Assembly: GCA_046297455.1 (NCBI GenBank)
Contig: JBKBIT010000009.1
Coordinates: 1 to 64,000 of the forward strand
Length of the DNA stretch: 64,000 nt
DNA from: ZYF759 sp046297455
Lineage (GTDB): Bacteria > Pseudomonadota > Alphaproteobacteria > Rhizobiales > Rhizobiaceae
Direction of reading: 5' to 3'
Below the pieces are notes generated by a model that did not search any database, was not told the origin of the DNA, and saw only the letters and a list, made by a program, of their open reading frames with translations. Numbering within the stretch: the stretch's first letter is position 1; each line of letters begins with the position of its first letter. Made by a program: the position numbers and the translations under genes. Positions 29,010-37,715 of this stretch are shown here, piece by piece.

Positions 29010-29038
29010 CTTGATTTTCCGCGCGCAACACTCGATAT
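29010..29038 (+). promoter_or_regulatory. Possible RpoH (heat-shock) promoter of grpE
   Basis: CTTGAT (29010-29015) and CGATAT (29033-29038) are separated by 17 bases and end 42 bases before the grpE ATG. They resemble the alphaproteobacterial sigma-32 pattern CTTGAA and CCATAT. No CIRCE inverted repeat (the HrcA operator) is visible here. Called from the pattern only. Confidence 0.45.
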
Positions 29039-29080
29039 CGGGCGCAACCGGAAACCGAGACAAAAAGACGGGACGAGGTG

Positions 29081-29767
29081 ATGAACGAGCACCCCGACAA
29101 CAAGTCCAACTTGGACGAAGATGCCGCGCGGAGCGGCTATCGCGAGCATGGCGCGGAAGCTCCCGACGACAATGGCGTCAATGCCGAAGCGCAAGAGCCC
29201 AGCGAAGACGACGTCATCATGCGACTGGCGGCCGAGAATGAGGAACTCAAGGACCGCGCCCTGCGACTGGCGGCCGAGATGGAGAATCTGCGCCGCCGGA
29301 CTGCACGCGACATGCATGACGCCCGCAACTATGCGATCGCCGCATTCGCGCGGGACATCTTGTCGGTTTCGGATAATTTGCAGCGCGCGCTGGAGGCTAT
29401 TCCCGACGAGGCCAAGAAGCGCGGCGATGCGGGTTTCAAGGCACTGATCGACGGCGTGGAGATGACCGAGCGCGACATGCTGGCGACGCTTGAACGTCAC
29501 GGCGTGAAGAAGCTCGCTCCCGAAGGCGAGAAGTTCGACCCGAACTTCCACCAGGCCATGTTCGAGATTCCCAATCCGGAAGTGCCCGCCAATACGGTGG
29601 TTCAGGTTGTGCAGGCCGGGTACGCCATCGGCGAGCGCGTCTTGCGGCCGGCGATGGTAGGCGTGGCCAAGGGCGGGCCGAAGCAGGCCGCGGCCAATGG
29701 TAATGAAGGTGGCGAGGCACCTGCCGAACCCGGGCCGCCCAACCCTCAGGCCGAAAAGGACGCTTAG
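29081..29767 (+). CDS. grpE: Nucleotide exchange factor GrpE
   Basis: A 228-residue co-chaperone that releases ADP from DnaK. The long N-terminal coiled-coil ENEELKDRALRLAAEMENLRRRTARDMHDARNYAIAAFARDIL with SVSDNLQRAL is typical, followed by the beta-wing ending EIPNPEVPANTVVQVVQAGYAIGERVLRPAMVGVAKG. It is preceded by an acidic disordered leader and has a Gly/Glu/Pro-rich C-terminal tail. ATG 29081 is chosen; a GTG lies one codon earlier. In many rhizobia hrcA sits directly upstream; here a PaaX regulator gene does. A strong terminator follows the gene. Confidence 0.97.
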   Translation: MNEHPDNKSNLDEDAARSGYREHGAEAPDDNGVNAEAQEPSEDDVIMRLAAENEELKDRALRLAAEMENLRRRTARDMHDARNYAIAAFARDILSVSDNLQRALEAIPDEAKKRGDAGFKALIDGVEMTERDMLATLERHGVKKLAPEGEKFDPNFHQAMFEIPNPEVPANTVVQVVQAGYAIGERVLRPAMVGVAKGGPKQAAANGNEGGEAPAEPGPPNPQAEKDA

Positions 29768-29800
29768 GCCGCCCTGTGCAAATGAAACTTGATATCTGAC

Positions 29801-29832
29801 GAAGAAAGCCCGGACATCGCCGGGCTTTCTTC
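29801..29832. terminator. Perfect hairpin terminator between grpE and the subtilase gene
   Basis: GAAGAAAGCCCGG (29801-29813) and CCGGGCTTTCTTC (29820-29832) are exact inverse complements over 13 base pairs with a 6-base loop, giving A-rich and T-rich flanks on either side. It lies 34 bases after grpE and 24 bases beyond the end of the minus-strand subtilase gene, so it probably stops transcription from both directions. Confidence 0.9.
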
Positions 29833-29855
29833 TTCTCGAGAACTGACACTGTGGA

Positions 29856-32800
29856 CTAAGGCAGGGAGACTGCAGTCAGGCTAGCTGTCGACTGCCCCGC
29901 CGTGAATGACCCGCCGGCCGCATAGGCATAGTCGTTGTATCGCCATGTGCCACCCTGGAGCGACCACAATCTGACATAGACAGGTCCACTGCTCGGCAAC
30001 CCGGTGACCGTGCGTGTCGTGCTGGTGCCGGTACCGGTATTGAGAACATTGCCTGCACCGGCCCCCGTTGTCCCCACGGCGAGCCAGAACTGGGAGACAT
30101 TGGTGCCGGCCGACCACGAGAAGGTGGCGCTCGTGCTCTGCAGGCCTGACCCTGGCGTCGGGGACGTCATGGTTGCCAGACCGGCTCCGCTTCCGGTGAA
30201 GACATAGTCGTTGAACCGCCAGTTTCCGCCCTGCAGTGACCATAGCCGGACGTAGATGGTCCCGCTCGTGGGCATATTGGGAACGCTGCGGAAGCGCACG
30301 CTGCCCGTGTTGGCCGAATGGATGTTCAACGAGCCAACACCGGTGGTCCCGACATAGAGCCAATACTGGGAGACCCCCGTTCCCGCCGACCATTCGAATG
30401 TCACGCCCGAACCATTGAGCGTGGCACCGGGTGCAGGCGATGTCATGAGAGCCAATCCTGCTCCGCCAGCGGTGTAGGTGTAGTCTCTGATCTGCCAGAC
30501 CGAGCCTATGCGCGACCATAGTCGCACATAGACCGTGCCAGCGCTGGGCAGGTTGGACACATTGCGGAAGCGTGTGGTCCCCATGTCGGCATTGACGAGG
30601 TTCAGCGAGCCTACACCCGTCGTGCCGACATAGAGCCAGTATTGCGCCACGCCCGAACCGGCGGACCATGAGAACGTCACCGCCGTGCCCGAAAGGGTGG
30701 AACCGGGCGTGGGCGTCGTCATCACTGCGGCACTGGCAATCGGATAGCTGTAGTCGATGCTGTGCCAGGTACTGGCAATGCGCGACCACAACCGAACGAA
30801 AACCGTCCCGCTTGCCGGCAGCCCCGTCACCGTCCGCGTTCGCGTGGTGCCGGTGCTCGCGCTGAGGATGTTGGAAGAACCAACACCGGTGCTACCGACA
30901 AACACCCAGTACTCGCTCACATTGACGCCAGTCGACCAGTTCAACGTCACGGATGAACCGACGATGGGCGTTCCCTGGGTGGGCGACGTCATGACGGCAC
31001 GCAATCCACCGGTGTAGGTATGGTCGATGCTGTGCCATGTGCTCCCGATGCGTGACCAGAGCCGGACATTGATCGTGCCACTGAGCGGCAGACCGGTGAC
31101 CAACTTCGACCTGGTCGTCCCCATGTTTTCAATCAGGATATTGCTCGATCCCGTGCCGGTGTTGCCGACATAGAGATAGTACTGATTGACGTTGGACCCA
31201 CTGGACCAACTGAATGTTGCCGTTGAGCCGGAAAGCCCCGCGCCTGGCGACGGAGATGTGACCACCGCCCTCAGGCCGCCTGTATAGCTGTAGTCGAGGC
31301 TATGCCAGGTGCTGCCGATGCGCGACCAGAGACGGACATAGATCGTGCCCGTCAACGGCAATCCCGTGACGGTGCGGGAGGTGTTGGAGCCGGTGGTAGT
31401 GTTGAGCACGTTGGCAGAACCGACTCCCGTGGTGCCGACGAATAGCCAGTACTCGGAGACATTCGTCCCGGCAGTCCAGTTGAACGTTGCCGAGGAACCT
31501 GAAAGGCCGGTTCCGTTGGCGGGCGAGGACATCACGGCCCTGCGCCCCATTGTATAGGTCGTGTCCCGCGTGAACCAACCTGAAGCAGTAAGGGTCCAAA
31601 GGCGTACAAAGATGGTGCCGCTGGCCGGCAGACCCGAGACGGTGCGGGACGTGCTGGTTCCGTTGCTGGCATTCAGAATATTGGCCGAACCGACCCCCGT
31701 GGTGCCCACGTAGAGCCAGTATTGCGTCGCCCCAACGCCGCCCGACCACGTGAAGGTCTGCGAGGCCGTTGCAATGCCAGTACCCTGAGCAGGCGAGGTA
31801 ATCGTTGCCGGCGTGCCCAGATGATTGCGGGCGGTGTTTACGTTGATGCGAGGCTTGGTCACGCCTGCCGACGTGATGTTGGTGCCGGTCACCCTGAGCG
31901 CATTCAGTATCTGCTGGACGCTGGCATCTGGCGCTGTAGTGCGCAAGGCTGCAAAGGCACCGGCCACATGCGGGGCTGCCATCGAAGTCCCGGTCTTGAA
32001 ACTCCAGGTGTTTCCGGTAGCGCCGGAGACATCTGAGGCATAGATCGAGGTGCCAGGCGCAACCAGATCGACGAGGCTGTGCCAATTGGACGAGCCCCAG
32101 CGGACATCTGCCTTGGTGGAGTTTGCAACAGATATTGCCGACGAAATGCAGGCCGGCGCACTGATGCCGGCATTTGAACTGCCATTGCCTGCCGCGATCA
32201 CGGTGGCAATTCCTGCGGCGCGCAACTGATCGATAATCGACTTGCGGGAATCTGAATCGCAGGAAGAAGAAAAGATTGTCGATCCACCCAGACTCATGTT
32301 GACGGCAGCAATATTCATCGAGTTACGAAGCGCAAAAACACGCTCCAGTCCAAGTATCTGATCGCTAACGACAGCAAGAATGCAACCGTTGCTGAGTGGA
32401 TTGTTGCAGGAGCCGGAATTGAAGCGGGAGAAGACGTTTATCGAAATTAGACGCCCGTCGCGCGCAACACCGTTGGCAGGTTCGCCGGACAAGAGCGAGG
32501 TGTTGAAGCCACCTGCCGTTCCAGCGACATGAGTACCATGGCCGCAGCCGGCAATCGTGGTGTTGTCGCAGTCATTTGCCGAATCGATATTGGTCGACGA
32601 TGTGACGCCGCCGGGGCAAAGGCTGGAGGAATTCGCGCTGTTCGTGTTGTAGCAGGCGGCCGAGACGATCCTGGAACTGAGGAACTTGTGGGTGCGACGG
32701 CCACCGCTGTCGAGAATGGCCACGCGCCAGCCATTGCCGGTCGCGCCGGCAGTGTAGGCTGCCGGCATGCCGATTCTTGCCAGCGAGGTCGGTGAGCCCT

Positions 32801-33281
32801 GATTGAGCATCGGCTCATCGGCACCGTCCTGGTGAATACGCAGAACTGCCGGATCCTCAGCCAGTCGAGCCAGCATCTCGCCGTTCACCGTTATCGCGAA
32901 CATGGGAGAGTAGTTCATGCGCTTGAAATTCATTTCCTCGGAGAGGGCTGCACTGGCGCCGCCCTCTTCGACGAAGGCTCGACCCAGTATGGCATCCTGC
33001 GCCTGGTGGACGGCGCTGATATGAGCGGCATCCCGTGCCTCAGCGTCTTCGAAAGCCGAGGCGTCCGGCAGTTCCGGCATCCCGAATTCGACGATGACCG
33101 GCACGTTCCCGGCTGCATCGTCCTGTAGGACCTGAAGAATGCGGTCCGGATCCACCAGTTTCTGAACCGCGTCTTCCGACAGCTGGCCACCCGCGCGGGC
33201 GGGAAACCCTACCGTCATGGCCATCGAAATCAGTACAGAAAAAATGGCAAGCAGGAGTCTTCTTGAACTGAAGCGTAGCAT
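29856..33281 (-). CDS. Secreted S8 subtilisin-like protease with seven tandem C-terminal repeats
   Basis: An 1141-residue exported serine protease. A Sec signal (MLRFSSRRLLLAIFSVLISM) ends near PARA at residue 30, followed by a propeptide-like region to about 170. The subtilase domain shows the triad D191 (AILDSGG), H248 (GHGTHVAGT) and S433 (GTSMAAPHVAG), with the oxyanion Asn at N366 (AAGNGS). Eight cysteines, all between residues 210 and 378, could form disulfides. From residue 496 to 1124 the protein consists of seven beta-rich repeats of about 90 residues. There is no recognisable sorting tail. The gene stands alone between grpE and scpA, with an AT-rich upstream region, which suggests acquisition. 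Substrate and secretion route beyond Sec are unknown. Confidence 0.93.
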   Translation of the reverse strand: MLRFSSRRLLLAIFSVLISMAMTVGFPARAGGQLSEDAVQKLVDPDRILQVLQDDAAGNVPVIVEFGMPELPDASAFEDAEARDAAHISAVHQAQDAILGRAFVEEGGASAALSEEMNFKRMNYSPMFAITVNGEMLARLAEDPAVLRIHQDGADEPMLNQGSPTSLARIGMPAAYTAGATGNGWRVAILDSGGRRTHKFLSSRIVSAACYNTNSANSSSLCPGGVTSSTNIDSANDCDNTTIAGCGHGTHVAGTAGGFNTSLLSGEPANGVARDGRLISINVFSRFNSGSCNNPLSNGCILAVVSDQILGLERVFALRNSMNIAAVNMSLGGSTIFSSSCDSDSRKSIIDQLRAAGIATVIAAGNGSSNAGISAPACISSAISVANSTKADVRWGSSNWHSLVDLVAPGTSIYASDVSGATGNTWSFKTGTSMAAPHVAGAFAALRTTAPDASVQQILNALRVTGTNITSAGVTKPRINVNTARNHLGTPATITSPAQGTGIATASQTFTWSGGVGATQYWLYVGTTGVGSANILNASNGTSTSRTVSGLPASGTIFVRLWTLTASGWFTRDTTYTMGRRAVMSSPANGTGLSGSSATFNWTAGTNVSEYWLFVGTTGVGSANVLNTTTGSNTSRTVTGLPLTGTIYVRLWSRIGSTWHSLDYSYTGGLRAVVTSPSPGAGLSGSTATFSWSSGSNVNQYYLYVGNTGTGSSNILIENMGTTRSKLVTGLPLSGTINVRLWSRIGSTWHSIDHTYTGGLRAVMTSPTQGTPIVGSSVTLNWSTGVNVSEYWVFVGSTGVGSSNILSASTGTTRTRTVTGLPASGTVFVRLWSRIASTWHSIDYSYPIASAAVMTTPTPGSTLSGTAVTFSWSAGSGVAQYWLYVGTTGVGSLNLVNADMGTTRFRNVSNLPSAGTVYVRLWSRIGSVWQIRDYTYTAGGAGLALMTSPAPGATLNGSGVTFEWSAGTGVSQYWLYVGTTGVGSLNIHSANTGSVRFRSVPNMPTSGTIYVRLWSLQGGNWRFNDYVFTGSGAGLATMTSPTPGSGLQSTSATFSWSAGTNVSQFWLAVGTTGAGAGNVLNTGTGTSTTRTVTGLPSSGPVYVRLWSLQGGTWRYNDYAYAAGGSFTAGQSTASLTAVSLP
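29910..31796 (-). repeat. Seven tandem repeats of about 270 bases inside the subtilase gene
   Basis: These bases encode seven consecutive units of 86-92 residues (protein residues 496-1124). Each unit has a TSPxxG opening, a TFxWSxG strand, then QYWLYVGTTGVGSxN, a TRTVTGLPxSGT turn, YVRLWSR and a DYxYT end. Repeats 2, 3 and 4 share nearly identical IGSTWHS segments at protein and DNA level, suggesting recent duplication. The pattern looks like a fibronectin-III or Ig-like beta sandwich, useful for surface or polymer binding. Confidence 0.92.
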
Positions 33282-33570
33282 GGCAACCCCCTGGGCTGGT
33301 GGGCTGGCCTGGAGCAGCGCTTCACAGGCGCCCTAAGTAAATGCTACGCCTCATCTTTGATCATTACAACAAGAAATGTAGTTAACTTAGCAAGTTGCTT
33401 TCGCAATCTTCTAGCGCCTTGAATTCCTTGGATCAAATTCATTCGCTGGGAAATATTTCCTTTGATAAATCGCCGAGATTATGAGTGTGCACCTAAAAGA
33501 ATGCAACTCTTGCGGGAGAGTCATTTTGCATCGGCGCTGCACCGACATTGCCGCCGTTCGGGCACGTGCG
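33282..33570. other. AT-rich intergenic region between scpA and the subtilase gene
   Basis: This 289-base space holds no open frame I can support. Positions about 33335-33480 are strikingly AT-rich for this genome and should contain the subtilase promoter. The first 50 bases before the subtilase ATG include a purine-rich stretch on the minus strand. No repeat or RNA structure was recognised. Confidence 0.4.
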
Positions 33571-35706
33571 TCAGACGTTGCGGCGGCGGCCTTCCATGAG
33601 GTCGAGCACGGCTCGGGCGGCATCGAGCACGTTGGTGCCGGGGCCGAAGATGGCGGCGACGCCGTGTTCCTTGAGGAAATCGTAGTCCTGGCGCGGTACG
33701 ACACCGCCGCACACGACGATGATGTCTTCCGCTCCCCTGGCCTTCAGTTCCTCCACCAGCTGGGGGAGCAGCGTCTTGTGGCCGGCGGCAAGCGACGAGA
33801 CGCCGATCACGTGGACGCCTTCGGCAATGGCGGTCTCGGCAGCCTCGGGCGGGGTCTGGAAGAGTGGGCCGGCGACGATGTCGAAGCCGATATCCCCAAA
33901 GGCGGATGCGATTATCTTGGCGCCGCGGTCATGCCCGTCCTGGCCGAGCTTGGCGACCATCAGGCGTGGCTTCTGGCCGAGCGAGAGAGAAAACTGTTCC
34001 AGCCGGTCGACCAGTGTCGCGTATTCCGGATCGTCGCCATAGGCGGGGCCGTAGACGTGCGAGACGACCTCGGGCACGGCCGAATGATCGCCGAAGGCGC
34101 CGCGCATTGCATCCGAAATCTCGCCGACCGTGGCGCGGGCGCGGGCGGCCTCGACGGCTGCTTCCAGTATGTTTCCCTCGCCCGAGCGCGCGACCTCCGA
34201 CAGGCGTGAAATCGCGGCCTCCCAAGCCTTGGGATCACGCTGGCGGCGCACGCGTTCCAGCCGCTTGACCTGCGCCTCGCGTACCGCACGGTTGTCGATG
34301 GCGCGGGCCTCGATGCGGTCCTCCGCCTCGGGGCGAAAGCGGTTGACGCCGACGATGACCTCTTCGCCCTTGTCGATCGCGGCCTGGCGCCGGGTGGCGG
34401 CCTCCTCGATCTGGCGCTTGGGATAACCCTCAATCACGGCCTTGGTCATGCCGCCCATGGCCTCGACCTCCTCCATCAGCGCCCAGGCCTTCTCCGCCAG
34501 TTCGGCGGTGAGGCTCTCGACATAGTAGGAGCCGGCGAGCGGATCGACGACCTTTGTCACGCCCGTCTCGTGGGCGAGGATCAGCTGCGTGTTGCGGGCG
34601 ATGCGGGCGGAGAATTCCGTCGGCAGCGCGATCGCCTCGTCGAAGGAGTTGGTGTGCAGCGACTGCGTGCCGCCAAGCACGGCGGCCATCGCCTCATAGG
34701 CGGTGCGCACGATGTTGTTGTAGGGGTCCTGCTCGGCCAGCGACCAGCCTGACGTCTGGCAATGGGTGCGCAGCATGAAGGATTGCGGCTTCTTCGGCTC
34801 GAACTCCTCCATCACGCGCGACCAGAGCAGCCGCGCGGCGCGCAGCTTGGCGGCCTCCATGAAGAAATTCATGCCGATGGCGAAGAAGAAGGAGAGCCGA
34901 CCGGCAAAGGCGTCGACATCGAGCCCCTTTTCGATGGCAGCGCGCACATATTCGCGCCCGTCGGCCAGCGTGAAGGCGAGCTCCTGCACCAGCGTCGCGC
35001 CGGCCTCCTGCATGTGGTAGCCGGAAATCGAGATGGAGTTGAAGCGCGGCATCTCGGCGGCCGTGTAGGCGATGATGTCGGCCACGATCCGCATCGAGGG
35101 CTCGGGCGGGTAGATATAGGTGTTGCGGACCATGAACTCCTTGAGGATGTCGTTCTGGATGGTCCCCGACAGTTCGGCGCGGCTGGCGCCCTGTTCCTCG
35201 CCCGCCACGATAAAGGAGGCCAGCACCGGGATGACGGCGCCGTTCATGGTCATCGAGACCGACATCTCGGAGAGCGGAATGCCGTCAAAGAGGATCTTCA
35301 TGTCCTCGACGGAATCGATCGCCACGCCCGCCTTGCCGACGTCGCCCTCGACGCGGGGATGGTCGGAATCGTAGCCGCGATGGGTGGCGAGATCGAAGGC
35401 GACGGAAAGGCCCTTCTGTCCGCCGGCCAGCGCCTGGCGATAGAAGGCATTGGATTCCTCCGCCGTTGAGAAGCCGGCATATTGGCGGATGGTCCACGGG
35501 CGGCCCGTGTACATGGTCGCGCGCGGCCCGCGCAGAAACGGCTTTTCGCCCGGCAGGTCGTCGAGATGGGCGAGGCCTTCGAGGTCTTCGGCCGAGTAGA
35601 GCGGCTTGACCGCGATGCCCTCGGGCGTGCGCCATATAAGCCTGTCGGGATCGGCCTTGGTTTCCTTTTCGGCAAGCGCGCGCCAGCGGGAGAGTTTTTG
35701 GGTCAT
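33571..35706 (-). CDS. scpA: Methylmalonyl-CoA mutase
   Basis: A 711-residue adenosylcobalamin-dependent mutase that interconverts methylmalonyl-CoA and succinyl-CoA, the last step of propionate assimilation. The substrate-binding barrel is clear: FLRGPRATMYTGRPWTIRQYAGFSTAEESNAFYR, VAFDLATHRGYDSDHPRV, and SGYHMQEAGATLVQELAFTLADG. The C-terminal B12 domain holds DGHDRGAKIIASAFGDIGFD, the DxHxxG motif whose His coordinates cobalt, and GVSSLAAGHKTLLPQLVEEL. This is the single-chain homodimeric type. It follows pccA by 5 bases. Consumes the product of the PCC encoded nearby, after epimerisation by a gene not seen here. Confidence 0.97.
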   Translation of the reverse strand: MTQKLSRWRALAEKETKADPDRLIWRTPEGIAVKPLYSAEDLEGLAHLDDLPGEKPFLRGPRATMYTGRPWTIRQYAGFSTAEESNAFYRQALAGGQKGLSVAFDLATHRGYDSDHPRVEGDVGKAGVAIDSVEDMKILFDGIPLSEMSVSMTMNGAVIPVLASFIVAGEEQGASRAELSGTIQNDILKEFMVRNTYIYPPEPSMRIVADIIAYTAAEMPRFNSISISGYHMQEAGATLVQELAFTLADGREYVRAAIEKGLDVDAFAGRLSFFFAIGMNFFMEAAKLRAARLLWSRVMEEFEPKKPQSFMLRTHCQTSGWSLAEQDPYNNIVRTAYEAMAAVLGGTQSLHTNSFDEAIALPTEFSARIARNTQLILAHETGVTKVVDPLAGSYYVESLTAELAEKAWALMEEVEAMGGMTKAVIEGYPKRQIEEAATRRQAAIDKGEEVIVGVNRFRPEAEDRIEARAIDNRAVREAQVKRLERVRRQRDPKAWEAAISRLSEVARSGEGNILEAAVEAARARATVGEISDAMRGAFGDHSAVPEVVSHVYGPAYGDDPEYATLVDRLEQFSLSLGQKPRLMVAKLGQDGHDRGAKIIASAFGDIGFDIVAGPLFQTPPEAAETAIAEGVHVIGVSSLAAGHKTLLPQLVEELKARGAEDIIVVCGGVVPRQDYDFLKEHGVAAIFGPGTNVLDAARAVLDLMEGRRRNV

Positions 35707-35711
35707 GGCCT

Positions 35712-37715
35712 CTACTCGAACTCCATGATCATCTCGTCGACCGCAAGGCTGGCGCCGGCTTCGACGGGAATCGCCTTGACGATGGCACGACGTTCGGCGC
35801 GCAGCACGTTCTCCATCTTCATGGCTTCCACCGTGGCGAGTGGCTGACCCTCCTGAACTTCCGAGCCGACATCAACCATGATGGAGGTAACGACGCCCGG
35901 CATGGGGCAGAGCAGCATTTTCGAGGTGTCGGGCGGGGCCTTTTCGGGCATCAGCCGGGCGAGTTCCGCAACGCTCGGCGAGCGCACGTGGATCCTCAGG
36001 TCGATGCCGCGCCAGCGCAGTCGCCAGCCCGAATTGACCGGCTGCACCTTGACGCCCATGGCGAGCCCGCCAACGGTGAAACGGGCATGTTGCCGCCCTG
36101 GCAACCAGTCGCTCACGACTGGGACCGCCTTCTCGCCGGAAAAGCCCACAAGCGTCGCGCCACCTTCGTCGCGCAGCGCAACCTCGAATTCGGAGCCATT
36201 GACGGCGACCACCCATTCCCGCCCGACTGAGCGGCGGTGATTGTCCAGCGCACCGGAAATGAGCACCGCGCGCTTCTGGTTGCGGAAATGCACGAAGGCG
36301 GCGACGGCCGCCAGCGCCCGCTTTTCCGCCTCGGTCGGCTCGACGCCGGCAAAGCCGTCCGGCCATTCCTCGGCGATGAAGGCGGTGGTCAGCCGGCCGT
36401 CGCGAAAACGCTGGTGGCGCATGACTGCCGACAGGAAGGGGAGATTGTGGCCGATGCCCTCCAGCTCGAAATCGTCGAGCGCGGCACTCATGGCGTCGAT
36501 GGCGGCCAGGCGATCCGGCGCAAAGGCACAGAGCTTGGCGATCATCGGATCGTAATACATGGAGATCTCGCCGCCTTCGAAGACGCCGGTATCGTTGCGG
36601 ATCACCGTGCCATCTTCCCGCTTGCCCTCCGCTGGCGGGCGGTAGCGCGAGAGCCTGCCGATCGAGGGCAGGAAGCTGCGATAGGGGTCCTCGGCATAAA
36701 GCCGGCTTTCGATCGCCCAGCCGTCGAGGCGGACATCGTCCTGAGCAAGACGCAGCTTTTCGCCGACGGCGACACGAATCATTTCCTCCACCAGATCGAT
36801 GCCGGTGACGAGTTCGGTCACCGGGTGTTCAACCTGAAGGCGGGTGTTCATCTCGAGAAAGTAGAAGTTCCGGTCCCCATCGACGATGAACTCGACGGTG
36901 CCGGCCGAATGGTAGCCGACCGCCTTCGACAGAGCGACCGCCTGCGCGCCCATCGCCGCGCGGGTCGCCTCATCGAGGAATGGCGACGGCGCCTCCTCGA
37001 TGACCTTCTGGTTGCGGCGCTGGATAGAGCATTCGCGCTCGCCCAGATGGATGACGGTGCCGTGCTTGTCGCCCAGAACCTGGATCTCGATGTGGCGCGG
37101 CTCGGTGACGAATTTCTCGATAAAGATGCGGTCGTCGCCAAAGGAGGCCTTCGCCTCGCCCTTGGAGGCGCGAAAGCCGTCGCGGGCCTCCTCGTCGTTC
37201 CAGGCGATACGCATGCCCTTGCCACCGCCGCCGGCAGACGCCTTGATCATGACCGGATAGCCGATGGAGGCGGCGATACGGACCGCCTCGTCGGAATCCT
37301 CGATCAGGCCCATATGGCCGGGCACGGTGTTGACGCCTGCTTCGGCGGCGAGCTTCTTGGAGGTGATCTTGTCGCCCATCGCCTGGATGGCGTTGACGGG
37401 AGGGCCGATGAAGGTCACGCCTTCCTTTTCGAGCGCCTCGGCGAAGAGCGGGTTTTCCGACAGGAAGCCGTAGCCCGGATGAACGGCATCCGCGCCCGTC
37501 TTGCGGATCGCGTCGAGAATGTTGTCGATGACAATGTAGGACTGGTTGGACGGCGCCGGGCCGATATGGACCGCCTCGTCAGCCTCGCGGACATGCAGCG
37601 CGTCGCGATCGGCATCGGAATAGACCGCGACAGTGGCGATGCCGAGTTTTTTCGCGGTGCGGATGACCCGGCAGGCGATCTCGCCGCGATTGGCGATGAG
37701 GATTTTCTTGAACAT
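35712..37715 (-). CDS. pccA: Propionyl-CoA carboxylase alpha subunit (biotin carboxylase and carrier)
   Basis: A 667-residue biotin carboxylase plus carrier protein. The carboxylase start MFKKILIANRGEIACRVIRTA, HPGYGFLSENP, the ATP-grasp KASAGGGGKGMRI and EMNTRLQVEHPVTEL are visible, then the BT-interaction region, then the biotinyl domain with VEAMKMENVL, the Lys of which carries biotin. Residue pattern and neighbours point to propionyl-CoA. ATG 37715 with GGAG upstream is preferred to a GTG one codon earlier; it overlaps the yghU stop by one base. Unusually, pccB is separated from it by yghU. Confidence 0.95.
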   Translation of the reverse strand: MFKKILIANRGEIACRVIRTAKKLGIATVAVYSDADRDALHVREADEAVHIGPAPSNQSYIVIDNILDAIRKTGADAVHPGYGFLSENPLFAEALEKEGVTFIGPPVNAIQAMGDKITSKKLAAEAGVNTVPGHMGLIEDSDEAVRIAASIGYPVMIKASAGGGGKGMRIAWNDEEARDGFRASKGEAKASFGDDRIFIEKFVTEPRHIEIQVLGDKHGTVIHLGERECSIQRRNQKVIEEAPSPFLDEATRAAMGAQAVALSKAVGYHSAGTVEFIVDGDRNFYFLEMNTRLQVEHPVTELVTGIDLVEEMIRVAVGEKLRLAQDDVRLDGWAIESRLYAEDPYRSFLPSIGRLSRYRPPAEGKREDGTVIRNDTGVFEGGEISMYYDPMIAKLCAFAPDRLAAIDAMSAALDDFELEGIGHNLPFLSAVMRHQRFRDGRLTTAFIAEEWPDGFAGVEPTEAEKRALAAVAAFVHFRNQKRAVLISGALDNHRRSVGREWVVAVNGSEFEVALRDEGGATLVGFSGEKAVPVVSDWLPGRQHARFTVGGLAMGVKVQPVNSGWRLRWRGIDLRIHVRSPSVAELARLMPEKAPPDTSKMLLCPMPGVVTSIMVDVGSEVQEGQPLATVEAMKMENVLRAERRAIVKAIPVEAGASLAVDEMIMEFE

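Noticed and set aside
29910..31796. Possible CRISPR or mobile repeat because of repeated DNA words
   Set aside because: The period is about 270 bases, in frame, and the units translate to one protein motif, so these are protein-domain repeats.
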